From contig NZ_JAGGNU010000052.1 in the NCBI RefSeq assembly GCF_018614915.1, forward strand, positions 62,001 through 126,000: 64,000 nucleotides of DNA, written 5' to 3'. Of the stretch, positions 44,595 through 55,144 are shown piece after piece (position 1 is the first letter of the stretch; every line of letters begins with the position of its first letter). The notes under the pieces were generated by a model, which did no database searches, was not told where the DNA came from, and saw only the letters and a list, made by a program, of their open reading frames with translations. Both the position numbers and the translations under genes were made by a program. This stretch comes from Variovorax paradoxus. GTDB lineage: Bacteria > Pseudomonadota > Gammaproteobacteria > Burkholderiales > Burkholderiaceae_C.

Positions 44595-46294
44595 ATGAAC
44601 CTCGACCCTGTCCCTCCCCTCGCGCTGGTGGTGGACGACGAGCAGGTGACTCGCCTCCTGGTGAAGCGCGCACTGGAGAGCCTTGGCTGCGCTCCGGTGC
44701 TGGAGGCCGTCGACGGAATCACTGCGCAGGAGGTCCTGCGCGAACACCCGGATGTCGCCCTGGTGCTCACGGACATCATGATGCCGCGGATGGACGGGCT
44801 GGAACTGCTGCGCTGGGGGCGCCAGGCGTTGCCGGGCGCCATGTGGATCGTCCTCTCCGGACTGGACACTTTCGACTCGGCGGTGGCCGCGATCCGGCTG
44901 GGGGCGTTCGACTTCCTGCCGAAGTCGCCGCGGACGGAGGAGATGGCGGTCTCGGTGCGCAACGCGCTCGAGCGGCGGCAGCTGCTGGCGGAGCGCGAGC
45001 GCCTGCACAACGAACTGCAGCGCAAGGTCCGGGAGCTCGAGGAAACCTCTGCGATGCTGCGCCGCGATCTGGAGCGCGCGGAAGTGATCCAGCGCGCGCT
45101 GTTGCCGCGCAGCCCGCCCCCCATGGAGGGCTATTGCATCCAGGCGCTCTACCGCCCGGGGCAGCATGTGGGCGGCGACCTCTACGACGTGGTCCGGCTG
45201 GGCGAGCGGCACCTCGCCTTCTACCTGGCCGACGCCACCGGCCACGGGGTGACCTCGGCGATGCTCTCGGTGCTGTTCAAGCAGCGGCTGGTCCTGGTGG
45301 ACCCGGCGACGGGCCTCGCGCTTCCGCCGGCGGAGGTATTGGCCGCGGTGAACCGCTCGATCTGCGAGGCGCACGCTGCGCCGGGCCTGTTCCTGACGGC
45401 CGTCTTCGGCCTGCTGGATACGTCGGACGCGAGCCTCACGCTGGCATCGGCGGGCCATCCGCCCGTGCTGCACGCACGCGACGGCAGGGAAACGCGCCTG
45501 ATCCGCCGCACCGGGCCCGCGCTCGGGCTGGCACCGGACGCGCATTTCCAACAGGAGCGTCTCCAGCTCCTGGCGGGCGACCGGATCCTCCTCTACACCG
45601 ACGGGCTCCTGCCCTCCGGGTCGGAGCGCGAGCTGGAACTGCTGCAGCAGGTACTCGCCAAGCCGCTCTCCAGTGCGCAGGAGGTGATGGCGCAGCTTCA
45701 CGGTGGCGCGCCGGCGGGAGCGGACCGGGATGACGTGACCATCCTGCTCATCGACGCACACGCGGGCGCCTCCTGGTTCGACAACGGCGCCGAGCTCCCC
45801 GCGGATTCCGTATCCGGCGCGCCGCGGCCCGAGGGCGAGGTGGTGTTCCATGGCGAAACCGTTGATGCCGCCTACCTTGCGCTGCGCGGCCGGGCCACCT
45901 GGATGCATTGCGATGCTTTCCATGAAACGGCCCTGACCGTGCTGGACGGGGGACGCCCCCTGGTGCTGGACCTCTCCGGCTGCGAGTACATGGACAGCAC
46001 CTGCCTCGGCACGGTGCACGAGCTGGTCGCCCGCGGCGGCGTGGTGCTCGCGGGGGTGGCGCCGGCCGTGCGTGCCCTGTTCGAGGAACTGAGCATGCAG
46101 CAGGTGCTGGGCGCGATCCGCGAGGACCTTCCCGCCGCGCCCGAGCTCTATGCGCTGGGCACTGGAGACGACCAGACAGCGCTGCAGAAGCGGATCCTGC
46201 AGGCGCACGAGGCCCTCTCCGCGCTGAGCGAAGGCAACCGCGAGGAGTTCAAGGACGTGGTCGAGTCGCTGCGCGGCGGGCAGGACGATTCGAA

Positions 46295-46298
<4 letters not shown>
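44595..46298 (+). CDS. Response regulator with PP2C (SpoIIE/RsbU) phosphatase and STAS domain
   Basis: A 567-residue three-domain signalling protein. The receiver domain (about 8-125) has phospho-acceptor Asp60 and Lys110. A coiled coil (130-165) leads to a PP2C-type serine phosphatase (about 180-390) with metal-binding VGGDLYD (Asp195) and ADATGHG (Asp213) and C-terminal DRDDVTIL. A STAS domain follows (about 410-520), with the phosphorylatable-type site EYMDSTCLG. RsbU-like phosphatases activate STAS anti-anti-sigma proteins; here phosphatase and substrate appear fused, and no anti-sigma kinase is nearby. AGAGGA precedes the ATG. Overlaps the hybrid kinase by ATGA. Confidence 0.88.
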
Positions 46299-48751
<2,453 letters not shown>

Positions 48752-48769
48752 TCGACTTTCCGTGAAAGC

Positions 48770-48887
48770 ATGCACAAGCTCGGCGCGCTTCCAGTGCCGC
48801 GCGAGAAGGCGACGCCCGAGGCGCTTTCACGCCGAGATCGCCCGCTGGTCGCCCGTGATCAAGCGCGCGGAGGCCTTCATCGACTAG
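48770..48887 (+). pseudogene. 3' fragment of a tripartite tricarboxylate receptor (TctC/Bug) gene, frameshifted
   Basis: Two short frames join into the C-terminus of a Bug-family periplasmic receptor: MHKLGALPVPREKATPEAL in one and FHAEIARWSPVIKRAEAFID-stop, one base out of register, in the other. The LG-x2-P-x11-F-x2-EI-x2-W-x2-V pattern is the usual end of that family. Everything upstream has been lost. A complete relative lies at 62624-63595. Confidence 0.6.
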
Positions 48888-49369
48888 ATGCGGCGCGCGT
48901 CGTTCACAGCTGGTCCGTGGGAACGAACCAGGAAAACAGGAGCAACTGAAGGCGCGTCAGCATGCTCGAGTCGGGCTCGCTGTCGAGCACACCTGAGCCG
49001 CGAGTTCCGCGCAGCGCGGCCGCTTCCTGCAATGTCAGTACTGTCTGCCCGGGGAGCGCCCCGGCAGCGCCGAGAACACGTTGCCTCGAAGCGCGCCATC
49101 TGCTGGCTCAGTGCCGGCTGCACGACGAACGGCCCTGTGATCGCCAGTTCGACGTAGCCGTTGTCCAGCAGGCCGCGCCGCAGCAGATGCGCATCAACCT
49201 GGAAGTCCGACCGATCCAACCCGCGCTTGATGACGATCTCCCAAATGCTCGCCACACTGAAGAAGAGATTGTTGTCAGGCGACGCGATCGCCTTGCGCGT
49301 CAGCGCGGAAAGCCGCTTCGGAGTCCCTGCTGCCCACAGCAGCAAGTGCGTATCCAGAAGCAGTCTCAT
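48884..49369 (-). pseudogene. vapC: Truncated VapC-type PIN-domain toxin
   Basis: The first about 82 residues are a normal PIN domain: LLLDTHLLLWA with the first catalytic Asp, SIWEIVIKRGL with Glu, and RRGLLDNGYVELAITG. After that the sequence departs abruptly from the family. The HKDPFDR-type segment with the remaining acidic residues is missing, and the frame runs through unrelated DNA to a stop at 48884. The RNase centre is therefore incomplete. It is coupled to vapB by ATGA. Confidence 0.75.
48904..48996 (-). pseudogene. C-terminal stump of a phospholipase-D/cardiolipin-synthase-like gene
   Basis: The minus-strand frame GVLDSEPDSSMLTRLQLLL...PTDQL-stop resembles the end of PLD-type cardiolipin synthases, where a SEP/TEP-D/E-x-(S/T) motif precedes an amphipathic tail. 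The intact gene at 51877-53451 ends LTSEPEATFFQRFYNRL in the same way. The catalytic HKD motifs are absent. It lies inside the read-through part of the truncated vapC frame. Confidence 0.45.
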
Positions 49370-49611
49370 CGAGTGATGCCGAACAGGTGTTCGATCTCGT
49401 CCGAACCCATCGTGTCGAAGTCGTCCGGCACCTGCACCTGACCGGCAAGAAATCCAAGACGCTTGGGCGGCGAAGGTTCCGGCGCATCCAGCGGCACCAC
49501 CTTGACCATCGGCTTGCCCGCCTTGGCGATCACGAAGGACTCTCCGCGTGCCGCGCGCTCGACGATGCGCGACAGGTGCGTCTTGGCTTCATGGATGTTG
49601 ATCTTCTGCAT
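49366..49611 (-). CDS. vapB: VapB/Phd-type antitoxin
   Basis: An 81-residue protein beginning MQKINIHEAKTHLSRIVERAARGESFVIAKAGKPMVKVVPLD, the Phd/YefM DNA-binding and dimerisation fold. The C-terminal tail (LGFLAGQVQVPDDFDTMGSDEIEHLFG) is the usual toxin-binding region. It appears complete although its toxin partner is truncated. It probably still binds its own promoter just upstream. Confidence 0.88.
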   Translation of the reverse strand: MQKINIHEAKTHLSRIVERAARGESFVIAKAGKPMVKVVPLDAPEPSPPKRLGFLAGQVQVPDDFDTMGSDEIEHLFGITR

Positions 49612-49618
49612 GATGAAT

Positions 49619-49726
49619 AGCCACGAGATCATTCCCGAGTCCCACCGCAAGGGCCACGAGGCCTTCGCGACGGGCGGGTTGATGGTGGGCTTCGTGCTGA
49701 TGATGCTGCTGGATACCGCGCTGGGT
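49619..49726 (+). pseudogene. C-terminal fragment of a ZIP-family metal transporter
   Basis: The plus-strand frame reads SHEIIPESHRKGHEAFAT, then GGLMVGFVLMMLLDTALG. This is the conserved last metal-binding helix (HE-x2-PE-x-H) and final membrane helix of ZIP zinc/iron transporters (GufA/ZupT type). No other part of the gene is present and the frame runs on without the expected stop. It overlaps the presumed vapB promoter. Confidence 0.65.
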
Positions 49727-49729
49727 CGA

Positions 49730-51163
49730 TCAGCCGTGCTTGACCGCCACGGTCTTCAGCGTCGTGAAGCCGTAGAGCGCCTCGAAGCCCTTTTCGCGGC
49801 CGTAGCCCGATGACTTGACGCCGCCGAAAGGCAACTCGACGCCGCCGCCCGCGCCGTAGTTGTTGATAAACACCTGGCCGCTCTTCACGCGCTTGGCCAT
49901 GCGGAACTGGCGCGCGCCGTTCTGGGTCCAGATCCCGGCGACCAGGCCGAACTGCGTGGCGTTGGCGAGCGCCACGGCCTCTTCTTCGTCGCTGAAGGAC
50001 ATTGCGGCCAACACCGGGCCGAAGACTTCCTCCTGCGCCAGGCGATGGCCCACCGGCACGTCACGCAGCAGCGTCGGCGCCTGGTAGAAGCCGGTTTCCG
50101 GCGCTTCGTCGACCACCACGCCCTGCGCCACCATCGGAATGCCGGCATGCTGGGCGTCGGACAGAAAGTCCCAGACGCGCTGCTGCTGGGCCTGGCGGAT
50201 CAGCGGGCCGACGTCGAGGTCCATGGCCGCGGGGCCGACGCGCAGCGCCTCGAAGGCGTGGCCCAGGCGCTCGAGCAGCAACTCGTAGATCTCGCGCTCG
50301 ACCAGCACGCGCGAGCCGGCCGAGCAGGTCTGGCCGGCGTTCTGCACGATCGCGTTGATCAGCACCGGAATGGCGGCGCCGAGGTCGGCATCGGCAAAGA
50401 TGATCTGGGGGCTCTTGCCGCCGAGCTCGAGCGTGACCGGGCAGTGGCGTTCGGCCGCGACCTGTTGGATCAGCGTGCCTACCTTGGGACTGCCGGTAAA
50501 GCTGATGTGGTCGATGCCCTCGTGGCGCGCGAGCGCATCGCCGACCTCGTGCCCGTAGCCGGTCACGATATTGATCGCGCCAGGCGGGAAGCCGGCCTCG
50601 GCCGCGAGTTGCGCGACGCGGATCAGCGACAGGCAGGCATCTTCCGAGGGCTTGACCACGCACACGTTGCCCGCGGCCAGCGCGCCGCCGACGCTGCGGC
50701 CGAAGATCTGCATCGGGTAGTTCCACGGAATGATGTGGCCGGTGACGCCGTGCGGTTCGCGCCAGGTGAAGACGCTGTAGCCATCCTGGTAGGGAATGGT
50801 CTCGCCATGCAGCTTGTCGCAGGCCCCCGCGTAGAACTCGAAATAGCGCACCAGCGCCAGCGCATCGGCACGCGCCTGCTTGACCGGCTTGCCGCAGTCG
50901 CGCTGCTCGATGAGTGCGAGTTCATCGACGTGGTCTGCGATCTTCTGGGAAAGCCTGAACAGCAGCCGGCCGCGGTCGGCCGCGCTCTGCTTGTGCCAGT
51001 GGGTCTCGAAGCAGTGGCGCGCCGCGCGCACGGCGGCATCGATGTCGGCCGCGCTGCCGCGCTGCAGTTCGTCGAAGATCTGGCCGTCGGAGGGGTCGAT
51101 CACCGGCAGTGTGCGGCCGGAGGAGGAGGCAATGCTTTGGTTGCCGATGTAGTGGAGTTGCAT
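49730..51163 (-). CDS. NAD(P)-dependent aldehyde dehydrogenase
   Basis: A 477-residue ALDH-superfamily enzyme that oxidises an aldehyde to its acid. It has IIPWNYPMQIF and KPSEDACLS, cofactor motif FTGSPKVG, general-base Glu in LELGGKSPQ, catalytic Cys in NAGQTCSAG and EEVFGPVLAAM. It resembles the betaine/gamma-aminobutyraldehyde group, but the substrate is not certain. It lies next to the gene-fragment region and has no obvious operon partner. Confidence 0.93.
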   Translation of the reverse strand: MQLHYIGNQSIASSSGRTLPVIDPSDGQIFDELQRGSAADIDAAVRAARHCFETHWHKQSAADRGRLLFRLSQKIADHVDELALIEQRDCGKPVKQARADALALVRYFEFYAGACDKLHGETIPYQDGYSVFTWREPHGVTGHIIPWNYPMQIFGRSVGGALAAGNVCVVKPSEDACLSLIRVAQLAAEAGFPPGAINIVTGYGHEVGDALARHEGIDHISFTGSPKVGTLIQQVAAERHCPVTLELGGKSPQIIFADADLGAAIPVLINAIVQNAGQTCSAGSRVLVEREIYELLLERLGHAFEALRVGPAAMDLDVGPLIRQAQQQRVWDFLSDAQHAGIPMVAQGVVVDEAPETGFYQAPTLLRDVPVGHRLAQEEVFGPVLAAMSFSDEEEAVALANATQFGLVAGIWTQNGARQFRMAKRVKSGQVFINNYGAGGGVELPFGGVKSSGYGREKGFEALYGFTTLKTVAVKHG

Positions 51164-51210
51164 GGCCGAAATTGTGCGCGAAAGCGGCCGGCCCGCTCCG
51201 AGGACGCCCG

Positions 51211-51765
51211 CTAACGGCTGGCGGTCGCCTTCGGCAGCGCCTTCACGGCGTTGAGCATGCGCTCCACATGCTTGTCGGGATTGAGGTTCTGGTAGTAGTA
51301 GGCGACGGTGCCGTTCGGTGCGATCACATAGGAAAGCCGGTTGGCGAAATCAGGCCGCGTCTGCATCACGGCATCGAAACCCTGGATCACCGCCTTGGAC
51401 TGGTCGGAGGCGACCGGAAACTTGCTCTGGCACTGCTTGACCGAGAAGTCCTTCAGCGTGTCGACGTCGTCGGCCGAGACGCCGATCACCGTGGCGCCTA
51501 CCGCCTCGAACTGGCTGATGGCTTCGGCGAAGGCGTGCGCCTCGATGTTGCAGTCCGTGGTGCCGGCCGCCGGGAAGAAATAAAGCACCACCGGTCCCTT
51601 GGCCAGCGCGTCGGCCAGCGAGTAGCGGAAGGTCTTGCCGCCCAGCGCGGCAGTGGCCGTGAACTTCGGCACCGGATCGCCGATGTCGAGGGCGGCGAAG
51701 GCTGGAGAAAGCGCCAGGCTTGTGAGCGCAAAGGCGGCGATACGCGCGAGAATCCGTCGGATCAT
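51211..51765 (-). CDS. Exported peroxiredoxin (AhpC/BCP type)
   Basis: A 184-residue thiol peroxidase with a signal peptide (1-25, ending SPAFA). The peroxidatic cysteine is Cys72 in FFPAAGTTDCNIEAHAF, a variant of the BCP motif PxxxTxxC, and Cys112 (VKQCQSKF) may resolve. It is predicted periplasmic, unlike the usual cytosolic BCP. ATG 51765 has GGAG eight bases upstream. It detoxifies peroxides; the reductant partner is unknown. Confidence 0.88.
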   Translation of the reverse strand: MIRRILARIAAFALTSLALSPAFAALDIGDPVPKFTATAALGGKTFRYSLADALAKGPVVLYFFPAAGTTDCNIEAHAFAEAISQFEAVGATVIGVSADDVDTLKDFSVKQCQSKFPVASDQSKAVIQGFDAVMQTRPDFANRLSYVIAPNGTVAYYYQNLNPDKHVERMLNAVKALPKATASR

Positions 51766-51876
51766 GATGTAACTCCGGGAGGGGGCATCGCGAATTCTAG
51801 GACGCGTTGTGCGGCAGAGGTGAAACCGGCAGGCGCGCGCTGCCGTACTAAGAACAGGACAAAGAGGGGAAAAATC

Positions 51877-53451
51877 ATGAACGCACTGGTCCATCTGCTG
51901 CGCATCGCGCTCATGTGCGCGCTCGCCGCCGGGCTCGGCGCCTGCGGCTCTCTGCCGCCGGCGCGGGAGCGGCCCGCTCAACATGCGGCGCCGGCGGATC
52001 CGTCGACCACGCTGGCGAAGATCGTCGCTGCGTCCACGCCGCCCGGCGAGCATTCCGGCTTTCGCCTGATGCCGCTCGGCGTGTATTCGCTCGATGCGCG
52101 CATCCAGCTGGCACAGCGGGCCGAACGCTCGCTGGTGGTGCAGTACTACCAGCTCGAGAACGATGCCGTCGGCCGCCTCCTGATGCGCTCGCTGCGCGAA
52201 GCGGCGGCCCGCGGCGTCAAGGTGCGCGTGCTGGTGGACGATCTCTACACCGCCAAGAGCCAGTACCTGCTGCTGGCGCTTTCGCAGACACCCAACATCG
52301 AGGTGCGGCTCTTCAACCCCTTCTGCTGTGGCCGCGACGGCTTCCTCTCGCGTTTCGTCGCCTCGCCGCACGAGATCTACCGGCTCAACCACCGCATGCA
52401 CAACAAGCTGTTCATCGCCGACGGCGTGATGGCGGTGGTCGGCGGGCGCAACATCGCCGACGAGTATTTCGTGCTCAGCGAGGCGCAGAACTTCATCGAC
52501 ATGGACGCGGTCGTGGTCGGCAAGGTGCTGCCTCAGCTCGAATCCATCTTCGACGCCTACTGGAACAGCGAGCAGGTCTGGCCCATCGAGGACATCGTGC
52601 GCGGCGAGGGCGGCCGCACGCCGGGGACGGCGGAGTTCGACGCCTGGGTCGGCATGGCTGCACCGCCACCCAGGATCGTGCTGCCACCGGCCGATATCCT
52701 GGGCTACGGTCCGATCGCCGAAGAGCTCGACGGCGGTCGCATGGGCCTGCTGTGGGGCGTGGCCGGCGCGGTGGCGGACCCGCCCACCAAGCCCACCACG
52801 ATGACGGCCGAAGAGGCCCTGGCCACCAGCGTCACGATGCGCATGTGGACCATCCTGCTGGCTGCCAAGAACGAGGTGCAGATGACCTCGCCCTACTTGG
52901 TGCCCGGCGAGAAAGGCATGGCCGCCTTCGAATCGCTGGCCCAGCGCAAGGTCAAGCTGGTGCTCCTGACCAACTCGCTTGCGGCCAATGATGAACCCCT
53001 GGTCCACACCGGCTACGTGCGCTACCGGGAGCGGCTTCTGAGATCGGGTGCCGACCTCTATGAGCTGAGCCCGGAACGCACCACCGCGAGCAAGCGCTTC
53101 GGCTCCTTCGGCACGTCGCTGGGGCGCCTGCACGCCAAGACGGCCGCCATCGACCGCACCCGGCTGCTCATCGGCTCGGCGAACCTGGATCCGCGCTCCG
53201 CCACCCAGAACACCGAGATGGGCGTGCTGATCGACAGTCCGCAGCTGGCGCGCGAGCTGTTGCGCGTCATCAACGTCAGCAAGGTGCAGAACTCCTACCG
53301 CCTCCGGCTGGCCAAGGACACCGGCGCCGTCCAGTGGCTCACCAGCGACGGCGAGAAGGAGGTGGTCCTCACCTCGGAGCCGGAGGCGACTTTCTTCCAG
53401 CGCTTCTACAACAGGCTGATCGCGCCGATCGTGCCGGAAATGCTCCTGTAG
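51877..53451 (+). CDS. Phospholipase-D/cardiolipin-synthase-like lipoprotein
   Basis: A 524-residue protein with a lipoprotein signal (lipobox LGAC, Cys23). Two HKD catalytic motifs are present: HNKLFIADG with GGRNIADEYF, and HAKTAAIDR with GSANLDPRS. This is the two-domain layout of ClsC-type cardiolipin synthases and transphosphatidylases, here anchored in the envelope by lipid. GAGGGG precedes the ATG. It opens a compact run of lipid-enzyme genes, with nine bases to the next, so it may supply or remodel a phospholipid used there. Confidence 0.87.
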   Translation: MNALVHLLRIALMCALAAGLGACGSLPPARERPAQHAAPADPSTTLAKIVAASTPPGEHSGFRLMPLGVYSLDARIQLAQRAERSLVVQYYQLENDAVGRLLMRSLREAAARGVKVRVLVDDLYTAKSQYLLLALSQTPNIEVRLFNPFCCGRDGFLSRFVASPHEIYRLNHRMHNKLFIADGVMAVVGGRNIADEYFVLSEAQNFIDMDAVVVGKVLPQLESIFDAYWNSEQVWPIEDIVRGEGGRTPGTAEFDAWVGMAAPPPRIVLPPADILGYGPIAEELDGGRMGLLWGVAGAVADPPTKPTTMTAEEALATSVTMRMWTILLAAKNEVQMTSPYLVPGEKGMAAFESLAQRKVKLVLLTNSLAANDEPLVHTGYVRYRERLLRSGADLYELSPERTTASKRFGSFGTSLGRLHAKTAAIDRTRLLIGSANLDPRSATQNTEMGVLIDSPQLARELLRVINVSKVQNSYRLRLAKDTGAVQWLTSDGEKEVVLTSEPEATFFQRFYNRLIAPIVPEMLL

Positions 53452-53460
53452 CCTCGGCGC

Positions 53461-54240
53461 GTGGCCGCCATCTTCCAATCCTTGTCCGTTGTGCAGGTCA
53501 TGCTGTGGGGTGTGGCCTTCTTCGGCAGCATCTACCTGCTCTTCGGCGGCATCAACTGGCTGCTGACCCGCAGGCTGCTGCCGGCGCTCGGGATCGGCCG
53601 CAGGCTCGATCCTCGGCCGGTGCGACCCGATCAGTTGCGCCGGGAGCTGGCGCAGTCGGGTGTCTCGGTGCTGATTTTCGGCCTCGGCATGGTGTTCCCG
53701 TGGGGCCTGCTGCAACTGGGCTGGGCGCGGGTCGATGCGAGCGCGGGCGGGCTGCAGATCGCGCTGGAAGTCCTCGCGCTGGCAGCATGGAACGACGTGC
53801 ATTTCTGGCTCAACCATCGTCTGCTGCACACGCGGCTCCTGCGGCGCTTCCATGGCCCGCACCATCGCTCGACGGTGACTACGCCCTTTGCCACCTACAG
53901 CTTTCATCCGCTCGAGGCGCTGTTGCTGGGCAACGTGATCCTGCCGCCGATGCTGGTGCACGACTTCAGCTTCTGGGCGCTGGCCTCGGTGCCGCTGTTC
54001 AGCCTGTTCTTCAACAACGTCGGGCATTCGAACTACGACTTCTTCCCGAAGGTTTCATACGACCACTGGTTCGCCGCCAGCCGCCGGCATCATCTGCACC
54101 ACACCTGTCACAGCGGCAACTACGGCTTCCAGTTCACCTTCATGGACCGGCTGTTCCGCACGCGCATCGCGGCCGATGCGGCCGAGCCGCAGCTGCGCGC
54201 ATTTCGCGAGCAAGAGAAGAACCGTGGTGTCGCGGCCTGA
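53461..54240 (+). CDS. Sterol desaturase / fatty acid hydroxylase family protein
   Basis: A 259-residue membrane protein of the FA_hydroxylase superfamily (non-haem di-iron). Three to four membrane helices surround the histidine boxes VHFWLNHRLLHTRLLRRFHGPHH, SFHPLEAL and HHLHHTCHSGNYG, enough for two iron ions. It would hydroxylate or desaturate a membrane lipid. The start is GTG 53461 with a weak ribosome site. Its end overlaps the following desaturase by 14 bases. Substrate unknown. Confidence 0.87.
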   Translation: MAAIFQSLSVVQVMLWGVAFFGSIYLLFGGINWLLTRRLLPALGIGRRLDPRPVRPDQLRRELAQSGVSVLIFGLGMVFPWGLLQLGWARVDASAGGLQIALEVLALAAWNDVHFWLNHRLLHTRLLRRFHGPHHRSTVTTPFATYSFHPLEALLLGNVILPPMLVHDFSFWALASVPLFSLFFNNVGHSNYDFFPKVSYDHWFAASRRHHLHHTCHSGNYGFQFTFMDRLFRTRIAADAAEPQLRAFREQEKNRGVAA

Positions 54241-55141
54241 GCGCCCACTGCGCTTGCCGCGCCTGCGCCATTGGCGCGACTGGCAGAGCCTGGCCTTCCT
54301 CGCCGCATTGCCTGCGCTGGCGGCCTGGCAGTGGGTGCACGGCTTCCATTGGCTTCTGTATGGCGCGATGCTGTTCCTGACGCTCGGCGTCGGCGTGATC
54401 CACCACAACCATGCGCACCTGCGCATGTGGCGAGGCCGCTGGGCGAACCGCTGCATCGATTTCTGGCTGACGCTGCTGCAGGGCCACCCGACCTTCGTGT
54501 TCTGGCCCGCGCACGTGGCGAACCACCATCGCCACCGGCACGGACCCGATGACGCTGCGCGCACCTATCGCTTCTGTGGGGACACCAATCACCTGTTGGG
54601 CTACCTCTTGCACCCGCTGCAGGCGGCGAGTGTGCTCTACCCGGTGTTCACGGCGTGGCTGCGCCGGCTTCGGCGCCCCTGGCCGGGCGCCTGGCGCTAC
54701 TGCATGGCGCAGTACGCGCTGTGGCTCGCCAGCTGGGTTGGACTGCTGGCGCTCGACTGGCAGAAGGCACTGGTGTTCGTGGTCCTGCCGCAACTGCACG
54801 GCCTGCACTGGCTCTTGGCCGCCAACTACCTGCAGCATGCGCATGCGGATGGCTGGCCGCGTCCGCGCGGCGCGACGCTCGGCTATGCGCACAATTTCGA
54901 AGGGCTGATCAATCCGCTGCTCTTCAACATCGGCCTGCACACCGCGCACCACGAGCACTCGAAGGCGCACTGGTCGGCACTTGCGCGGCTGCACCGCGAG
55001 CACTACCGCGCACGCGTCGAGCCGGTGCTCAACGAGCGCGGCGTCATCGTGTACATGGCGCGCGTGTTCGTGGTGGGGGCGCTGATGCCGCGCTATCGCA
55101 GCCGCTCGCTGATGTCTCCGAATTCCCCTCCACTCTGCTGA
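54227..55141 (+). CDS. Fatty acid desaturase family protein
   Basis: A 304-residue membrane di-iron enzyme with the three histidine boxes of membrane desaturases: HHNHAHLR, HVANHHRHRHG and the distal HTAHHEHSKAHW. Hydrophobic pairs of helices lie between the boxes. Either of two adjacent GTG codons (54224 or 54227) inside the previous gene can be the start. It sits between another di-iron enzyme and a ketoacyl synthase, so it probably desaturates an acyl chain of the same pathway. Confidence 0.87.
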   Translation: MSRPERPLRLPRLRHWRDWQSLAFLAALPALAAWQWVHGFHWLLYGAMLFLTLGVGVIHHNHAHLRMWRGRWANRCIDFWLTLLQGHPTFVFWPAHVANHHRHRHGPDDAARTYRFCGDTNHLLGYLLHPLQAASVLYPVFTAWLRRLRRPWPGAWRYCMAQYALWLASWVGLLALDWQKALVFVVLPQLHGLHWLLAANYLQHAHADGWPRPRGATLGYAHNFEGLINPLLFNIGLHTAHHEHSKAHWSALARLHREHYRARVEPVLNERGVIVYMARVFVVGALMPRYRSRSLMSPNSPPLC

Positions 55142-55144
55142 CCC

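Noticed and set aside
48888..49157. Plus-strand open frame opposite vapC
   Set aside because: Its codons are Arg/Ser-rich with no domain match, and it overlaps recognisable remnants on the other strand.
51766..54027. Long minus-strand open frame continuing upstream of the peroxiredoxin
   Set aside because: It is antisense to the PLD-like and hydroxylase genes, which have clear catalytic motifs; such open antisense frames are common in GC-rich DNA. The peroxiredoxin starts at 51765 behind a good ribosome site.
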